In this document: positions 36,211 through 46,159 of the stretch, one piece after another | Layout of the letters: each line of letters opens with the position of its first letter | Numbering within the stretch: the first letter of the stretch is position 1 | NCBI RefSeq assembly: GCF_000176855.2 | Contig: NC_015138.1 | Location: 930,001 to 994,000 of the forward strand | DNA: 64,000 bases | Reading direction: 5' to 3' | Source: Paracidovorax avenae ATCC 19860 | GTDB lineage: Bacteria; Pseudomonadota; Gammaproteobacteria; Burkholderiales; Burkholderiaceae_C | Position numbers and translations under genes: made by a program | The notes under the pieces: generated by a model | Seen by the model: the letters and a program-made list of their open reading frames with translations, nothing else | Told to the model about the DNA's origin: nothing | Database searches by the model: none

Positions 36211-37023
36211 TCAACCCACGGTGATGAGGGAGCGGGCGCCCGTGCGCCGTCCGATGATGTTGAGAAGATTCGAGAGCAAGGCCTCGCGCTCCGGCGCGGC
36301 CGTGGCCTCGCCCTCGAAGCGCAGGCGCTGGCCGATCCAGCGGCCGCTGCCGGTGAGGCGCAGCGCACCGTCCAGCGTCGCGAGCGACAGCGTGGTCACC
36401 TCGCCGCCCTGCAGCGTGAGCCGGTAGCTGCCCATCGGGCGCAGCGTGGACAGGCGCGAGGACATGCCCAGCGCATCCAGCTGCGCCTGGCCCGCGATCA
36501 CGACGCGCCCTGCGGCGCTGTCCATCGCCAGGCCCTGCGTGCGCAGCGCCAGGCGGCCCTGGGGCTGCAGGGTATTGAAGGGGGTGCCCAGTCCCGACAG
36601 CACGGCCGCCGGCCACTGGCTCTGCCCGTCGGCCACGGCCACGTGCACGCCGCCCCAGCGCAGCGCGACGCGGGCCGCGATCGGAGCGGCCGTGCAGCAG
36701 TCCGCACGCATTTCCGCGCGCAGCCCCGTCCAGGTGGGCCGCAGCGTCCAGTGCAACTGCCCGGGCAGCGCCGCGCGGTCGGCACTGCCCTGTCCGCCGG
36801 TCAGCACCAGCTGCGCCGAGCCGGTCCAGACCGTGCCGCGCGCCTGGGCGAGCAGGACCTGCCCACCGCTGGCACGCTCCACGCCCGAGGCCAGCCAGGC
36901 TGCGGGCGCGAAAAGCACCAGCGTGGGGAGCGCGCCCAGCAGGCAGCCGGTCACCGCCCAGAGGCGTGGGGACCGGGGAGGGCGCTGCACGCCAGGGCGG
37001 ATGGATCGGGTGGTGCGGGGCAC
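36211..37023 (-). CDS. gspN: Type II secretion protein GspN
   Basis: The predicted product from a GTG at 37023 is 270 residues. It has an N-terminal membrane anchor (LLGALPTLVLFAPAAWL) followed by a periplasmic domain with the GspN pattern: LARARGTVW-like QARGTVWTGSAQLVL, LPGQLHWTLRP, MGSYRLTLQGG. GspN is an accessory inner-membrane component found in part of the T2SS family. The frame remains open far upstream through gspM, so the start was chosen for the distance to the membrane anchor. Confidence 0.82.
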   Translation of the reverse strand: MPRTTRSIRPGVQRPPRSPRLWAVTGCLLGALPTLVLFAPAAWLASGVERASGGQVLLAQARGTVWTGSAQLVLTGGQGSADRAALPGQLHWTLRPTWTGLRAEMRADCCTAAPIAARVALRWGGVHVAVADGQSQWPAAVLSGLGTPFNTLQPQGRLALRTQGLAMDSAAGRVVIAGQAQLDALGMSSRLSTLRPMGSYRLTLQGGEVTTLSLATLDGALRLTGSGRWIGQRLRFEGEATAAPEREALLSNLLNIIGRRTGARSLITVG

Positions 37024-37088
37024 GGTGGGCGGGGAGTATCGGGAAAGGGGCCGTTGCAATAGAAATCCGGGATATCGGTACGGCCGGC

Positions 37089-37745
37089 CTACCGTGCGGG
37101 AAGGGCCAGCACCAGCGTACCGTCCCAGCGCGGCATGGCGCCCTCTGGCGCTGCCGCAGCAGCCGGCTGGCCAGCGCTGGCGGCTGCCGTTCCCGGCGCG
37201 GCCAGGGCGGCTGCGCGCTGCGGCGAGGTCGGGCCAAGCACCGCCGGTCCGGCGGGCTGCGGTGCCGCCGCCGCGCTGCGGGCCAGCCGCGCCTCGACGG
37301 GTACGGCGCGGGCGTTGCTGCGCGCCTGCGACAGCCATTCGGCCACGTGGTCCGCGGGCGCGGCCTTCAGCGTGACGGTCGCGCGGTCGCCCAGGATGTT
37401 GATCTGCGCCTGCGTGCCCAGGCGCTGCGACAGCGACGTGCGCAGCGCCTGCGATGCGTCGCCGGCCGGTGCGGCGGGAGCGGCCTGCAATTGCAGGGCT
37501 TCCGACTGCAGGGCCTGCATGCGCTGCAACTGGGCGTCCAGTGCGGCATGCTGCGCCGGTGCCTCGCGCAGCGTGCGCAGCGCTGGCGCCAGCGCCACCC
37601 ACCAGAGCAGTGCCACCGCCACGACCGTGCCGGCCGCGAGCACCAGCGACTGTTCGCGCGGAGCCAGTGTCTTCCAGCGCGCACGCAGCGCTTCGGCGCG
37701 GGATGCGGAGGCCGCGGAAGGGGAGGGAGACCGTGCCGGTTTCAT
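37089..37745 (-). CDS. gspM: Type II secretion protein GspM
   Basis: The 218-residue bitopic inner-membrane protein has a short cytoplasmic N-terminus (WKTLAPREQSLVLAAG), one membrane span (VVAVALLWWVALAPAL), a coiled-coil segment (LREAPAQHAALDAQLQRMQ) and a small ferredoxin-like periplasmic domain, then an Ala/Pro-rich stretch. It partners GspL in the inner-membrane platform. Its start overlaps the gspL stop in ATGA. Confidence 0.88.
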   Translation of the reverse strand: MKPARSPSPSAASASRAEALRARWKTLAPREQSLVLAAGTVVAVALLWWVALAPALRTLREAPAQHAALDAQLQRMQALQSEALQLQAAPAAPAGDASQALRTSLSQRLGTQAQINILGDRATVTLKAAPADHVAEWLSQARSNARAVPVEARLARSAAAAPQPAGPAVLGPTSPQRAAALAAPGTAAASAGQPAAAAAPEGAMPRWDGTLVLALPAR

Positions 37746-38992
37746 GGGTGTGCCCCTTCGCGCAGCAGCACCGCGCCATCCTGCAGGCTGGCCTGGTAGC
37801 CGGCGGCGGCCAGGCGTTCATTGGTCGTGGAGAGTTCCTCGGGCTGCAGTTCGATGCCGCGCAGCCGCAATTCCCCGGGTGCATAGTCGATCGCGGTGGG
37901 CAGGCGCCCCGCGGGCAGCGCGGCACCCGCGGACGCGAGCATCGGCTCCAGGTCGCGGGCCGAGACCCCGCCCGCCTGCTGCCGCAGCCGGGCCACTTCG
38001 CGTTCCATCTGGACCGGCGCATCGACCACCACCTGCACCTGCGGAAAGGTCTGGGTAAGCGCGTTGCGCACGCCGGCCTGCTTGCCGGCGAGCGCCTGGC
38101 GCTCCTGCCAGGCCCAGGCGTTCAGCCCGACCACCTGCGCCGCCACGCACACGCCCAGGGCCCAGCGCGCGGCCCGCCATTGCGGCGCCCGCGCGAAGGC
38201 GCCGAAGGCCGTCGCGGTCTTGCGCAGCGTGCGCGTGCGGCGGTTGCTGGCGAACTCGAACTGCGCCAGGTCCCACGTGCCGCGCGCCGCTGCCAGCGCG
38301 CGCTGGCTCACCGTATGCAGTACCGCGGGGCGGCCGGTCATCTGTTCGGCGAGCCGGGCTACGGCCGGCTCCGCCTGCAGGGGGGGCGGCGTCTCGCCGC
38401 CGTCCGCACCGGCTGCATCGGCGGTGCGCGAGGCGCCCGTGAGCTGGAGTGCGGCAGGCGACAGCGGCAACACGGACGGTACGGCCTCCGGGCCCTGTCC
38501 GGTGGCCACCAGCAGCGGCTCCTCGGGCGTGCCGATCACGTAATACGCGGGCGTCTCCCCGGTGCCCGGTGCGAACTCGGGCACCACCCGCTGCACCGGC
38601 CGGCCCGCGGCCTCCAGGGCCTGCAGGGCCGCGCGCAGCCAGTTCCGGTCGCACACGGCCACCCAGGCCGGCACGCCTGGCCGCGCGCCCGGCTCCAGCG
38701 CGAAATGCAGTTGCGCGGGATCGTCCAGGAGCCGCTCTTCCAGCAGCCCTTCGAGCACCGCGCGCAGCCGCGGCGCCTGCGCACCCTGGGGCAGCGTGAC
38801 GCGCTGCCATGACAGGGCCTGGATCGGCACCACGGCGACCACCTCGCCCGCCCGCCCCGGGTCGGGAAGCAGGGACGCGCGGGCGCTGTCGTGGCGGGTG
38901 GCGGCGTGGCCGTCCGTGGTCAGCGTGTAGCCGTATTCGGTGGCCGGCCCGGGGGCGCTGCCCTGGGGCAGGAAAAGGACGAGGGTGCTCAT
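37742..38992 (-). CDS. gspL: Type II secretion protein GspL
   Basis: The 416-residue platform protein recruits GspE to the membrane. The N-terminal ~250 residues form an actin-like cytoplasmic domain (LVLFLPQGSAPGPATEYGY, VVAVVPIQALSWQRVTLPQG). One membrane span follows (WRAARWALGVCVAAQVVGL), then a periplasmic ferredoxin-like domain (FPQVQVVVDAPVQMEREV, LPTAIDYAPGELRLRGIEL). It is coupled to gspM by a 4-bp overlap. Confidence 0.9.
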   Translation of the reverse strand: MSTLVLFLPQGSAPGPATEYGYTLTTDGHAATRHDSARASLLPDPGRAGEVVAVVPIQALSWQRVTLPQGAQAPRLRAVLEGLLEERLLDDPAQLHFALEPGARPGVPAWVAVCDRNWLRAALQALEAAGRPVQRVVPEFAPGTGETPAYYVIGTPEEPLLVATGQGPEAVPSVLPLSPAALQLTGASRTADAAGADGGETPPPLQAEPAVARLAEQMTGRPAVLHTVSQRALAAARGTWDLAQFEFASNRRTRTLRKTATAFGAFARAPQWRAARWALGVCVAAQVVGLNAWAWQERQALAGKQAGVRNALTQTFPQVQVVVDAPVQMEREVARLRQQAGGVSARDLEPMLASAGAALPAGRLPTAIDYAPGELRLRGIELQPEELSTTNERLAAAGYQASLQDGAVLLREGAHP

Positions 38993-39054
38993 GGGTGGAA
39001 TTCGCGGGCCATTTTAGGGGCGCTGCATGACGGCAGGTCCGGCACCTGCGCAGG

Positions 39055-40086
39055 TCATCGTGCGGCGGCGGGGCTCCTCACGAACGCGCCGCGCTCGCGC
39101 CATAACGTGCGCGCCGTGGAGCCGGCCTTGTACACCAGCGAGCGCTCCTCCACGACGGTGTCGCCCAGGCGCAGGCGTCCCCGCACTTCGTAGTACGAGG
39201 ACATGGTCGAGTGGGTCTCCGGCGGGATCTGCAGGTTGCCGCCCAACTGCCGGGTGGCGTCCGCGGTGGTTTTGAAGTGCTGCGACTCCCGCGCCTGCAC
39301 CAGCCGCTGCGCGCCCGCCATGTCCAGCCCTTCGATGCTGGCCTGCAGCACCTGCGCGCTCGCGGTATTGAGGTTGACCGGCGTGCGCCGCGGCAGCAGG
39401 GTCGCATACGGCTCCAGCGCTGCGACCGTGGACGCCGACAGCCCCAGCCACGTGAGCTGCGTGAAGCTGCGGGGCATGAGCGGAACGGAAGCGAGGTCGG
39501 CCGGTGCGGCGGCGGGCGCCTCCGTGCCCGTGGCGGTGCCCGCGCCGGTGTTGCCGGCTCCCGCGGCATTGCTTAGCGCCATCGCCTTGCGCAGCCCTTC
39601 CGCGAGCTGCTGCAGCTCCTGCTGCGGCAGCCCCAGCGCATCGAACAGGCGGCCGAACTGGCGCAGGGCGGGCGCGGATACGGTGGCGCCCTCGACCAGG
39701 TTGTACACATTGAGCCGCGACTGCAGGTCCGTGATCTGCCCCGACAGGAAGGCGTTGGCAGTGTCCGTGCTGGCATCCGGCTCGGCCGCCGCGCCTTCGG
39801 GCCCGGCCGCGAGGAAGGTGGACAGCCGCGCCTCTTCCAGCGGAACGGCCCAGGGTTCCGCGAGGTGGTCCGTACCGTCCCCGCCCCGCGCGAACAGGTC
39901 TTCGCGCAGGATCAACCGCGACCAGTCGAGCGCACCGACCAGCAGCCAGGCCGACTGCACCCGCGCCCGCTCGGCGGACTCCACCTCGACGGCGCGCCAT
40001 TGCTGCCACATCGCCGCTGCCGCGAAAGTGGCCACCAGCGCCACGGTGAGCATCGCCGCGAGGAGCGCCGCCCCATGCTGGCGCAT
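39055..40086 (-). CDS. gspK: Type II secretion minor pseudopilin GspK
   Basis: The 343-residue product has a pseudopilin N-terminus with a hydrophobic helix (GAALLAAMLTVALVATFAAA) and a large periplasmic domain with the GspK helix-hairpin-helix-like motif PVNLNTASAQVLQASIEGLD. GspK caps the pseudopilus tip together with GspI and GspJ. Start taken at the ATG at 40086 (MRQHGAALLA); a GTG slightly upstream would add about ten residues. Between residues ~165 and 185 there is a Gly/Ala/Thr-rich low-complexity stretch. Confidence 0.9.
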   Translation of the reverse strand: MRQHGAALLAAMLTVALVATFAAAAMWQQWRAVEVESAERARVQSAWLLVGALDWSRLILREDLFARGGDGTDHLAEPWAVPLEEARLSTFLAAGPEGAAAEPDASTDTANAFLSGQITDLQSRLNVYNLVEGATVSAPALRQFGRLFDALGLPQQELQQLAEGLRKAMALSNAAGAGNTGAGTATGTEAPAAAPADLASVPLMPRSFTQLTWLGLSASTVAALEPYATLLPRRTPVNLNTASAQVLQASIEGLDMAGAQRLVQARESQHFKTTADATRQLGGNLQIPPETHSTMSSYYEVRGRLRLGDTVVEERSLVYKAGSTARTLWRERGAFVRSPAAAR

Positions 40087-40115
40087 GGCGCCCGTCCTGC
40101 CGCCGCCGCGCCGCG

Positions 40116-40805
40116 TCACGACTTGCCTCCGCCATTGGTGGGATTGACCCAGTCCCGGGTGATCGTGCCGGCGAGCGCGCGCCCCGGCGGCAGCACGATC
40201 TGCAGGCGCACTCCGTCGGGAATGTTCGTCGGGGCCGTCGGCCCCATGGTCTGCGGGGTGGGCGCCGTGGCGCTGCTGGACAGCCCGTTGTACCAGGCCC
40301 CGTCGCGGTAGTAGAAAAGTCGCCAGTCCTGCAGCGGCATCAGCACGGTTTCCCCGCGCTCGGCCCCGGCGTTGCCCGCTCCGCCCGAGCGCGCCCACAG
40401 CGCCGCGCGCTGCCAGGCCGTGTTCCATTCGCCCAGCGTGCGCAGCGGGGACGACTGCCAGCGCAGCCACTGGTCCGTGCCGTTCACCGCGCGCCGGGCC
40501 CAGGCCACCACGTAGGCTCCTTCGTCCGGCGTGCCACTGCCCCGCCGCGTCAGGCGCAGCACCTGCCCGTCCCAGTCGATGGGCGTGGTCTGGTCCATGG
40601 CCTGCAGCGCATCCAGGTCCGCAGTCCACTGCGCCAGCGCGGCCTCCACCACCAGCAACTCGTCCCCGCGCGCCCGCGTCTGCTCCTGCGCCCGCGCCAT
40701 GCCATCCAGGCCGCGCCAGCTCATGAGCGCCAGCAGCGACATGATTGCGATCGCGACCAGCAGCTCCACCAGCGTGAAGCCGGCGGCATGGCGCGGAGCG
40801 CGCAT
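40116..40805 (-). CDS. gspJ: Type II secretion minor pseudopilin GspJ
   Basis: The 229-residue prepilin-like protein has the prepilin peptidase site G-F-T-L-V-E after a short basic leader (MRAPRHAAGFTLVELLVAIA) and a hydrophobic helix. It continues with the GspJ globular domain (LMSWRGLDGMARAQEQT, LRLTRRGSGTPDEGAYVVAW, WRLFYYRDGAWYN). It contributes to the pseudopilus tip with GspI and GspK. Upstream, 173 bp of GC-rich repeat separate it from gspI. Confidence 0.92.
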   Translation of the reverse strand: MRAPRHAAGFTLVELLVAIAIMSLLALMSWRGLDGMARAQEQTRARGDELLVVEAALAQWTADLDALQAMDQTTPIDWDGQVLRLTRRGSGTPDEGAYVVAWARRAVNGTDQWLRWQSSPLRTLGEWNTAWQRAALWARSGGAGNAGAERGETVLMPLQDWRLFYYRDGAWYNGLSSSATAPTPQTMGPTAPTNIPDGVRLQIVLPPGRALAGTITRDWVNPTNGGGKS

Positions 40806-40978
40806 ACTGAGGTTCCAGAGGGCAAAGCCATGCCGACGGGGTACGCTACCTGCACGGCCTTCCTTGTCCGAAGGCCGCGGAGCAGGCCATGCCGGCAGAC
40901 GCCGTGGATCGGGCTTTGCCCGGCCACTGGCGGCGTCCCCCTCGGGGGGAAGGCGCCGGAGGCGACTCAGGGGGGGCA
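40806..40978 (-). repeat. GC-rich interspersed repeat (copy 1) between gspI and gspJ
   Basis: Read on the minus strand this gap starts with CCCCCTGAG (40974-40966), then a TTCCCCCC tract and GGGACGCCGCCAG (40939-40927). It ends in a G/C-rich section with short palindromes. The same two blocks occur in the same order at 55051-55118 in the dpp operon. Both copies lie between genes of an operon, in the direction of transcription. No coding potential typical of a gene was seen. Confidence 0.6.
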
Positions 40979-41374
40979 TCAGTACCTCCCCACGATCGTG
41001 GACAACCGCAGCACCGGCCCCGTGGCATCGAAAACCTGCGCATCGACCCGGCGGAATTGCGGGTTGGGCGTCGGCCGCACGCCCACCGCCACGTCGTAGC
41101 GCAAGCCGGCCTGCTCGCAGGGCACGGTGCTGTCCCCGATGGAGGGCATCTGGCGCGCGAGCCGCACCTTCACGAGTTCGTTCTCCGCGCAGATGTGCGC
41201 GAGCATCACGTCGGCCTGCCGCGCGGCATTGCGGGCCAGCGCCGAGGTGGCCTGCGTGCCGGCCGTCAGCGCGATCGCCACGATGGCCAGGGCCACCAGG
41301 ACTTCGACCAGCGTGAAACCCGTGGCCGGTGCCCGGCCACGGCACCGGCGCGCGGGGGGCACCCGCCGGGTCAT
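40979..41374 (-). CDS. gspI: Type II secretion minor pseudopilin GspI
   Basis: The 131-residue pseudopilin has an unusually long basic leader (about 18 residues) before the cleavage site in ATGFTLVEVLVALAIVAIAL. The globular part contains the family pattern of alanine-rich helix and CAENELVKVRL (GspI typically has AxxxLxxxLxxxR after the helix). It overlaps gspH by 4 bp (ATGA) but is separated from gspJ by the GC-rich repeat, an odd break in an otherwise tight operon. Confidence 0.9.
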   Translation of the reverse strand: MTRRVPPARRCRGRAPATGFTLVEVLVALAIVAIALTAGTQATSALARNAARQADVMLAHICAENELVKVRLARQMPSIGDSTVPCEQAGLRYDVAVGVRPTPNPQFRRVDAQVFDATGPVLRLSTIVGRY

Positions 41375-41871
41375 TGCACCGTCTCCGCCGTGAAGGGGCG
41401 CAGGCCGTCGGTGGCCACGCGCACCGAGCGCCCGGGATGGGACTGGCTCGCGAGCACCACCTGCTGCGGGGGGATCAGCGGTTCGGGGCCCAGCTGCAGC
41501 AGCGCGGGGCCGACCACGTAGGTCGAGGGATCGAGCCATGCGCCCGGGGCCGGGTTGCCGGGCAGGCCCTCGAACCGGAAGCTTCCGCCGACGGCACGCC
41601 AGCGCACCGGCGCACCGGACGCGCGGGACTGGGCCCGGCCCGCTTCCAGCAGTGCTGCGAGGCGCTCGCCTTCGCGCTGCAGGGCCGTCTGGCCATCGTC
41701 CCGCAGGGCGAAGCCCACGCCGGCCGTGGCGATGGCGATCAGCGAGATCACCACCAGCAGTTCCAGCAGCGTGAAGCCCCGGGCGCCGCGGCTTGTGCTG
41801 CCGGGGGCAGGGCCCGTGCCATTGCAGGGGCCGCGGTTCCGGCGCTTATTGCCAGCTGCCGATGTCGGCAT
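41371..41871 (-). CDS. gspH: Type II secretion minor pseudopilin GspH
   Basis: The 166-residue product has the prepilin site RGARGFTLLELLVVISLIAI and a GspH-type C-terminal domain (LRDDGQTALQREGERLAALL, GAPVRWRAVGGSFRFEGLPG). The leader is long (about 31 residues) if the ATG at 41871 is used, which overlaps gspG by 26 bp; a later non-ATG start is possible. The order gspG-gspH-gspI-gspJ-gspK is canonical. Confidence 0.88.
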   Translation of the reverse strand: MPTSAAGNKRRNRGPCNGTGPAPGSTSRGARGFTLLELLVVISLIAIATAGVGFALRDDGQTALQREGERLAALLEAGRAQSRASGAPVRWRAVGGSFRFEGLPGNPAPGAWLDPSTYVVGPALLQLGPEPLIPPQQVVLASQSHPGRSVRVATDGLRPFTAETVQ

Positions 41872-42334
41872 TCTTGCCCTCGCCGCCCGACTGCCCGTCG
41901 GCGCCGAAGGACATCACGTCCACTTCGCCCTTGATGCCGGGATTCAGGTACTGGTAGGGCCGGCCCCAGGGGTCGTTGGGCAGCTTTTCGAGATAGGGGC
42001 GCCAGTTGCCGGGAACCGGGCCGTTCGTGGGCCGGGCGATCAGGGCCTGCAGCCCCTGTTCGGCGGTGGGATAGCGCTGGTTGTCCAGGCGGTAGAGCTT
42101 CAGCGCCTGCACGATGTTGGTGATGTCGGTGCGCGCCGCGGTCACCCGCGCATCGTCTGCACGGTCGATCACGTTGGGCACGATCAGGGCGGCCAGCACC
42201 CCGATGATCACCAGCACGACCATCAGCTCGATCAGGGTGAAGCCGCGCGCGATCCGGCTGCGGGCGTTCCTGGCGCGCCGTGCGATGGCGCCTGCGTTGC
42301 GGGAGATCACGGTCTTCTGAAAAGTGGGAGACAT
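41846..42334 (-). CDS. gspG: Type II secretion major pseudopilin GspG
   Basis: The 162-residue major pseudopilin carries the cleavage motif RIARGFTLIELMVVLVIIGV and the highly conserved GspG body: ALIVPNVIDRADDARVTAAR, KLYRLDNQRYPTAEQGLQAL, LEKLPNDPWGRPYQYLNPG and SFGADGQSGGEGKNADIGSW with the calcium-site region. It polymerises into the pseudopilus that drives secretion. It is the first gene of the minus-strand gsp operon and faces gspC across 23 bp. Confidence 0.96.
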   Translation of the reverse strand: MSPTFQKTVISRNAGAIARRARNARSRIARGFTLIELMVVLVIIGVLAALIVPNVIDRADDARVTAARTDITNIVQALKLYRLDNQRYPTAEQGLQALIARPTNGPVPGNWRPYLEKLPNDPWGRPYQYLNPGIKGEVDVMSFGADGQSGGEGKNADIGSWQ

Positions 42335-42357
42335 ATCCGGTCAATGATAATCGTGAC

Positions 42358-42834
42358 ATGGTGACAAACACATCCGGCCCCTGGGGCGTTCGGCTCGGCA
42401 CGCTCGCCCTGTGGGTGCTCGCAGGCGCCAGCGTGGTTTTCTGGGGGCTCCGGCTGGCCGTCCGGCCGGCCCCCATCGCCGCCCCCGTGGCGGCACCCGC
42501 ACCGGCGGCGCCGGATGCCCAGGCGCTCGCGCGGCTGCTGGGCGCGGGCCCGGCCGCCCCCAGCGCGCCGGCTGCACGCGAGCCCAGCCGCTTCGCCCTG
42601 CAGGGGGTGCTCGCCGGCACGGCCAGTGGCGGCGGCGCGGCCCTCATCGCCATAGACAGCCAACCCGCGCGTCCGTTCCGTCTCGGTGCCACCGTGGCCG
42701 AAGGCCTGGTGGTGCAGTCCCTGGGCCGCAGGCAGGTGCGCCTCGGTCCGTCCCGGGGCGGCGAGGCCACGGTCACCCTCGAAGTGCCTGAAAAAGGAGG
42801 CGAGGCAACGGGTGTAACAACCGTCGCACCCTAG
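42358..42834 (+). CDS. gspC: Type II secretion protein GspC
   Basis: The 158-residue inner-membrane protein links platform and secretin. It has one N-terminal span (LGTLALWVLAGASVVFWGLR), an Ala/Pro linker and a homology-region domain (FALQGVLAGTASGGGAALIAI, RPFRLGATVAEGLVVQSL). No PDZ or coiled-coil domain follows, so it is the short type. The ATG at 42358 was chosen as directly preceding the membrane span. It is transcribed away from gspG. Confidence 0.87.
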   Translation: MVTNTSGPWGVRLGTLALWVLAGASVVFWGLRLAVRPAPIAAPVAAPAPAAPDAQALARLLGAGPAAPSAPAAREPSRFALQGVLAGTASGGGAALIAIDSQPARPFRLGATVAEGLVVQSLGRRQVRLGPSRGGEATVTLEVPEKGGEATGVTTVAP

Positions 42835-42859
42835 GCTGCCACCGCCTTTTTTTGCAGGT

Positions 42860-43444
42860 TCACGCGGAATCCGCGCCGCCGATCTCAAGGCACTTCCAGG
42901 TGCCATAGCCGGGGGCTTCCAGTGGCCATTCGTCGGCGCGCGGCGCACGGAGCGGCTGCTCCAGCAGCCAGTGCACGCAGCGCGCGACGCCGGCATGCGT
43001 GATCCACACGACGTCGGCAGCGTGCGTTTCGCGGGCCTCCCGCAGGGCGGCCCGCACGCGTGCCAGCACCTGTTCCAGGCTTTCACCATCCCCTGGTGCG
43101 TGCCCTGCGAAGTCGGCCATCCATGCATCGATGGCCGCGCGCCCGACGGCATCCCAGGAGCGCCCCTCCCAGGCCCCGAAGTCCATTTCCACCAGCCGCG
43201 CGTCCGGCTGCGGGGAGAGGTCGGAACGCAGGGCCTGCAGCGAACGTGCCAGCGCCGTGCAGCGCGCGAGCGGCGAATGCCGGACGGGCAGGGCGGTGGC
43301 GGGCAGGGCGGATGCCAGGCGGCCCGCGGCATCGGCGGTGGCCTGCGCGTCCGCCGCCACATTTAGCGAGCCATAGCAGATGCCTGCGTCCACGCAGGGC
43401 GCGGCATGCCGCACCAGCCAGAGACGCACGGACCGGGAGCTCAT
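42860..43444 (-). CDS. cobC: Histidine phosphatase, probable alpha-ribazole phosphatase
   Basis: The 194-residue product is of the phosphoglycerate-mutase-like histidine phosphatase family. The catalytic motif reads RLWLVRHAAPCVDAGICYGS, and the acid/base region is VEMDFGAWEGRSW, with the second histidine in WITHAGVARC. The ICYGSLNV-type sequence is typical of CobC, which dephosphorylates alpha-ribazole-5'-phosphate in cobalamin assembly. The 4-bp overlap with cobS supports that role. The ATG at 43444 avoids overlap into cobS. Confidence 0.85.
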   Translation of the reverse strand: MSSRSVRLWLVRHAAPCVDAGICYGSLNVAADAQATADAAGRLASALPATALPVRHSPLARCTALARSLQALRSDLSPQPDARLVEMDFGAWEGRSWDAVGRAAIDAWMADFAGHAPGDGESLEQVLARVRAALREARETHAADVVWITHAGVARCVHWLLEQPLRAPRADEWPLEAPGYGTWKCLEIGGADSA

Positions 43445-44253
43445 GTGGCCGGGGTGCCGGCCGCCGCGGCGCATCCCAGGTAGAACGCGATCTCGGCCAC
43501 CTGCTGCACGGCCCCCAGGCAGTCTCCCGTGAAGCCCTGCAGGCGCCGGGCGAACCATGTACGCAGCGTCCAGGCGGCCAGCCCGCTGGCGCCCAGCGCC
43601 GCCAGGGCGGAGGCCGGGCCCAGCAGCCAGCCCGCCAGCACCAGCGCAGGTGCGGCCCAGCAGCCGGCCGCCAGCAGCGCGCCCAGCGTGATCCGGTCTG
43701 CCAGCGGCTTGCTCTTGGATGTGGCCTCATTGCCCACATGGGGCAGGGTGCGCACCAGCAGCAGCGGCCAGAAGCGGGACACCACGTGCGCGCCTGCCAG
43801 GGCCGCGAATGCCACGGCCAGCCCGCGGTGCCCCAGCATCGCCAGCAGCGCCAGCTTGCTGGCCAGGGCCAGGCACAGGGCCATGGCCCCGAATGCGCCG
43901 ATGCGCGAATCCTTCATGATGTCCAGGGCCCGCCCGCGATCCGCGCTGCCGCCCAGGCCGTCCGCCACGTCCGCCAGTCCATCCTCGTGGAAGCCCCCGG
44001 TGAGCACGACGGTGGCCGCGGTGCTGAGCGCCGCGCAGGCCAGCGCGGCATAGGGCTGGGAGCCGAACAGCAGGTGGAGCGTGCCGTACACCACGGCCGC
44101 CACGGCCGCCACGATCCAGCCCACGCCCGGGAAATGCGCGGCGCTTGCCCGCAGCATGGCCGGGCTGAAGCCCACCCAGTCGGCGCACCGCCCGGTCACG
44201 GGGATGCGCGTGAAGAACTGCACGGCCAGCAGGAAGTGGCGGAGTGCCTGCAT
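43441..44253 (-). CDS. cobS: Adenosylcobinamide-GDP ribazoletransferase (cobalamin synthase)
   Basis: CobS joins adenosylcobinamide-GDP and alpha-ribazole in the inner membrane. The 270-residue protein has six or seven hydrophobic segments and the CobS signatures HFLLAVQFFTRIPVTG near the start, and GGFHEDGLADVADGLGG with the metal-binding acidic residues. The operon with cobC is tight; the other cob genes are not in this window. It is followed upstream by ilvA on the same strand, 34 bp away. Confidence 0.93.
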   Translation of the reverse strand: MQALRHFLLAVQFFTRIPVTGRCADWVGFSPAMLRASAAHFPGVGWIVAAVAAVVYGTLHLLFGSQPYAALACAALSTAATVVLTGGFHEDGLADVADGLGGSADRGRALDIMKDSRIGAFGAMALCLALASKLALLAMLGHRGLAVAFAALAGAHVVSRFWPLLLVRTLPHVGNEATSKSKPLADRITLGALLAAGCWAAPALVLAGWLLGPASALAALGASGLAAWTLRTWFARRLQGFTGDCLGAVQQVAEIAFYLGCAAAAGTPAT

Positions 44254-44287
44254 GGCGGGGTGGTGGGCGCCTGTCGTGTGTGGAGCG

Positions 44288-45871
<1,584 letters not shown>

Positions 45872-45943
45872 GGATGCGTAGGCTGCGGCAGGGCCGACAT
45901 CATAGGCCTTTGCCCCCGCCGGCCTGCCGCAGCCCGGCGGAGC

Positions 45944-45979
45944 AAAAAAAACGGCCCCGGATCGTGAGATCCGGGGCCG
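45944..45979 (-). terminator. Intrinsic terminator/attenuator in the ilvA leader
   Basis: CGGCCCCGGATC (45952-45963) pairs perfectly with GATCCGGGGCCG (45968-45979) around a GTGA loop. Read on the minus strand the 12-bp stem is followed at once by eight U residues (A-run at 45944-45951). It ends 73 bp before the ilvA start in the direction of transcription. A smaller hairpin (GGTCT/AGACC at 46026-46038) precedes it. It could be an attenuator for ilvA, or end antisense transcription arriving from coq7. Confidence 0.8.
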
Positions 45980-46068
45980 AATCCATCCTTTGAGGAGATG
46001 GAGGAGACAATAGACGCGTCGGGTAGGTCTTTCAGACCCGCCAACCCTTTCGGGCAACGCATGGGGCA

Positions 46069-46074
46069 AGTGTA
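46069..46074 (-). promoter_or_regulatory. Possible -10 element for the ilvA leader transcript
   Basis: TACACT on the minus strand would start transcription near 46062, just ahead of both leader hairpins. The -35 region is poor, so this is tentative. Confidence 0.3.
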
Positions 46075-46159
46075 GCGCAACCGATGCTGCGATGCAGCAA
46101 AATTGCGGTGGTGCAGCCACAAAAGTTGTCAGGCTGCCAATTTGATGGGAAAAAACAAC

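Noticed and set aside
45998..46075. A 25-codon plus-strand frame (MEETIDASG...) with GAGG before it, in the ilvA-osmC gap
   Set aside because: It is short, has no recognisable features, and overlaps the ilvA leader on the other strand; it cannot be supported without expression data.
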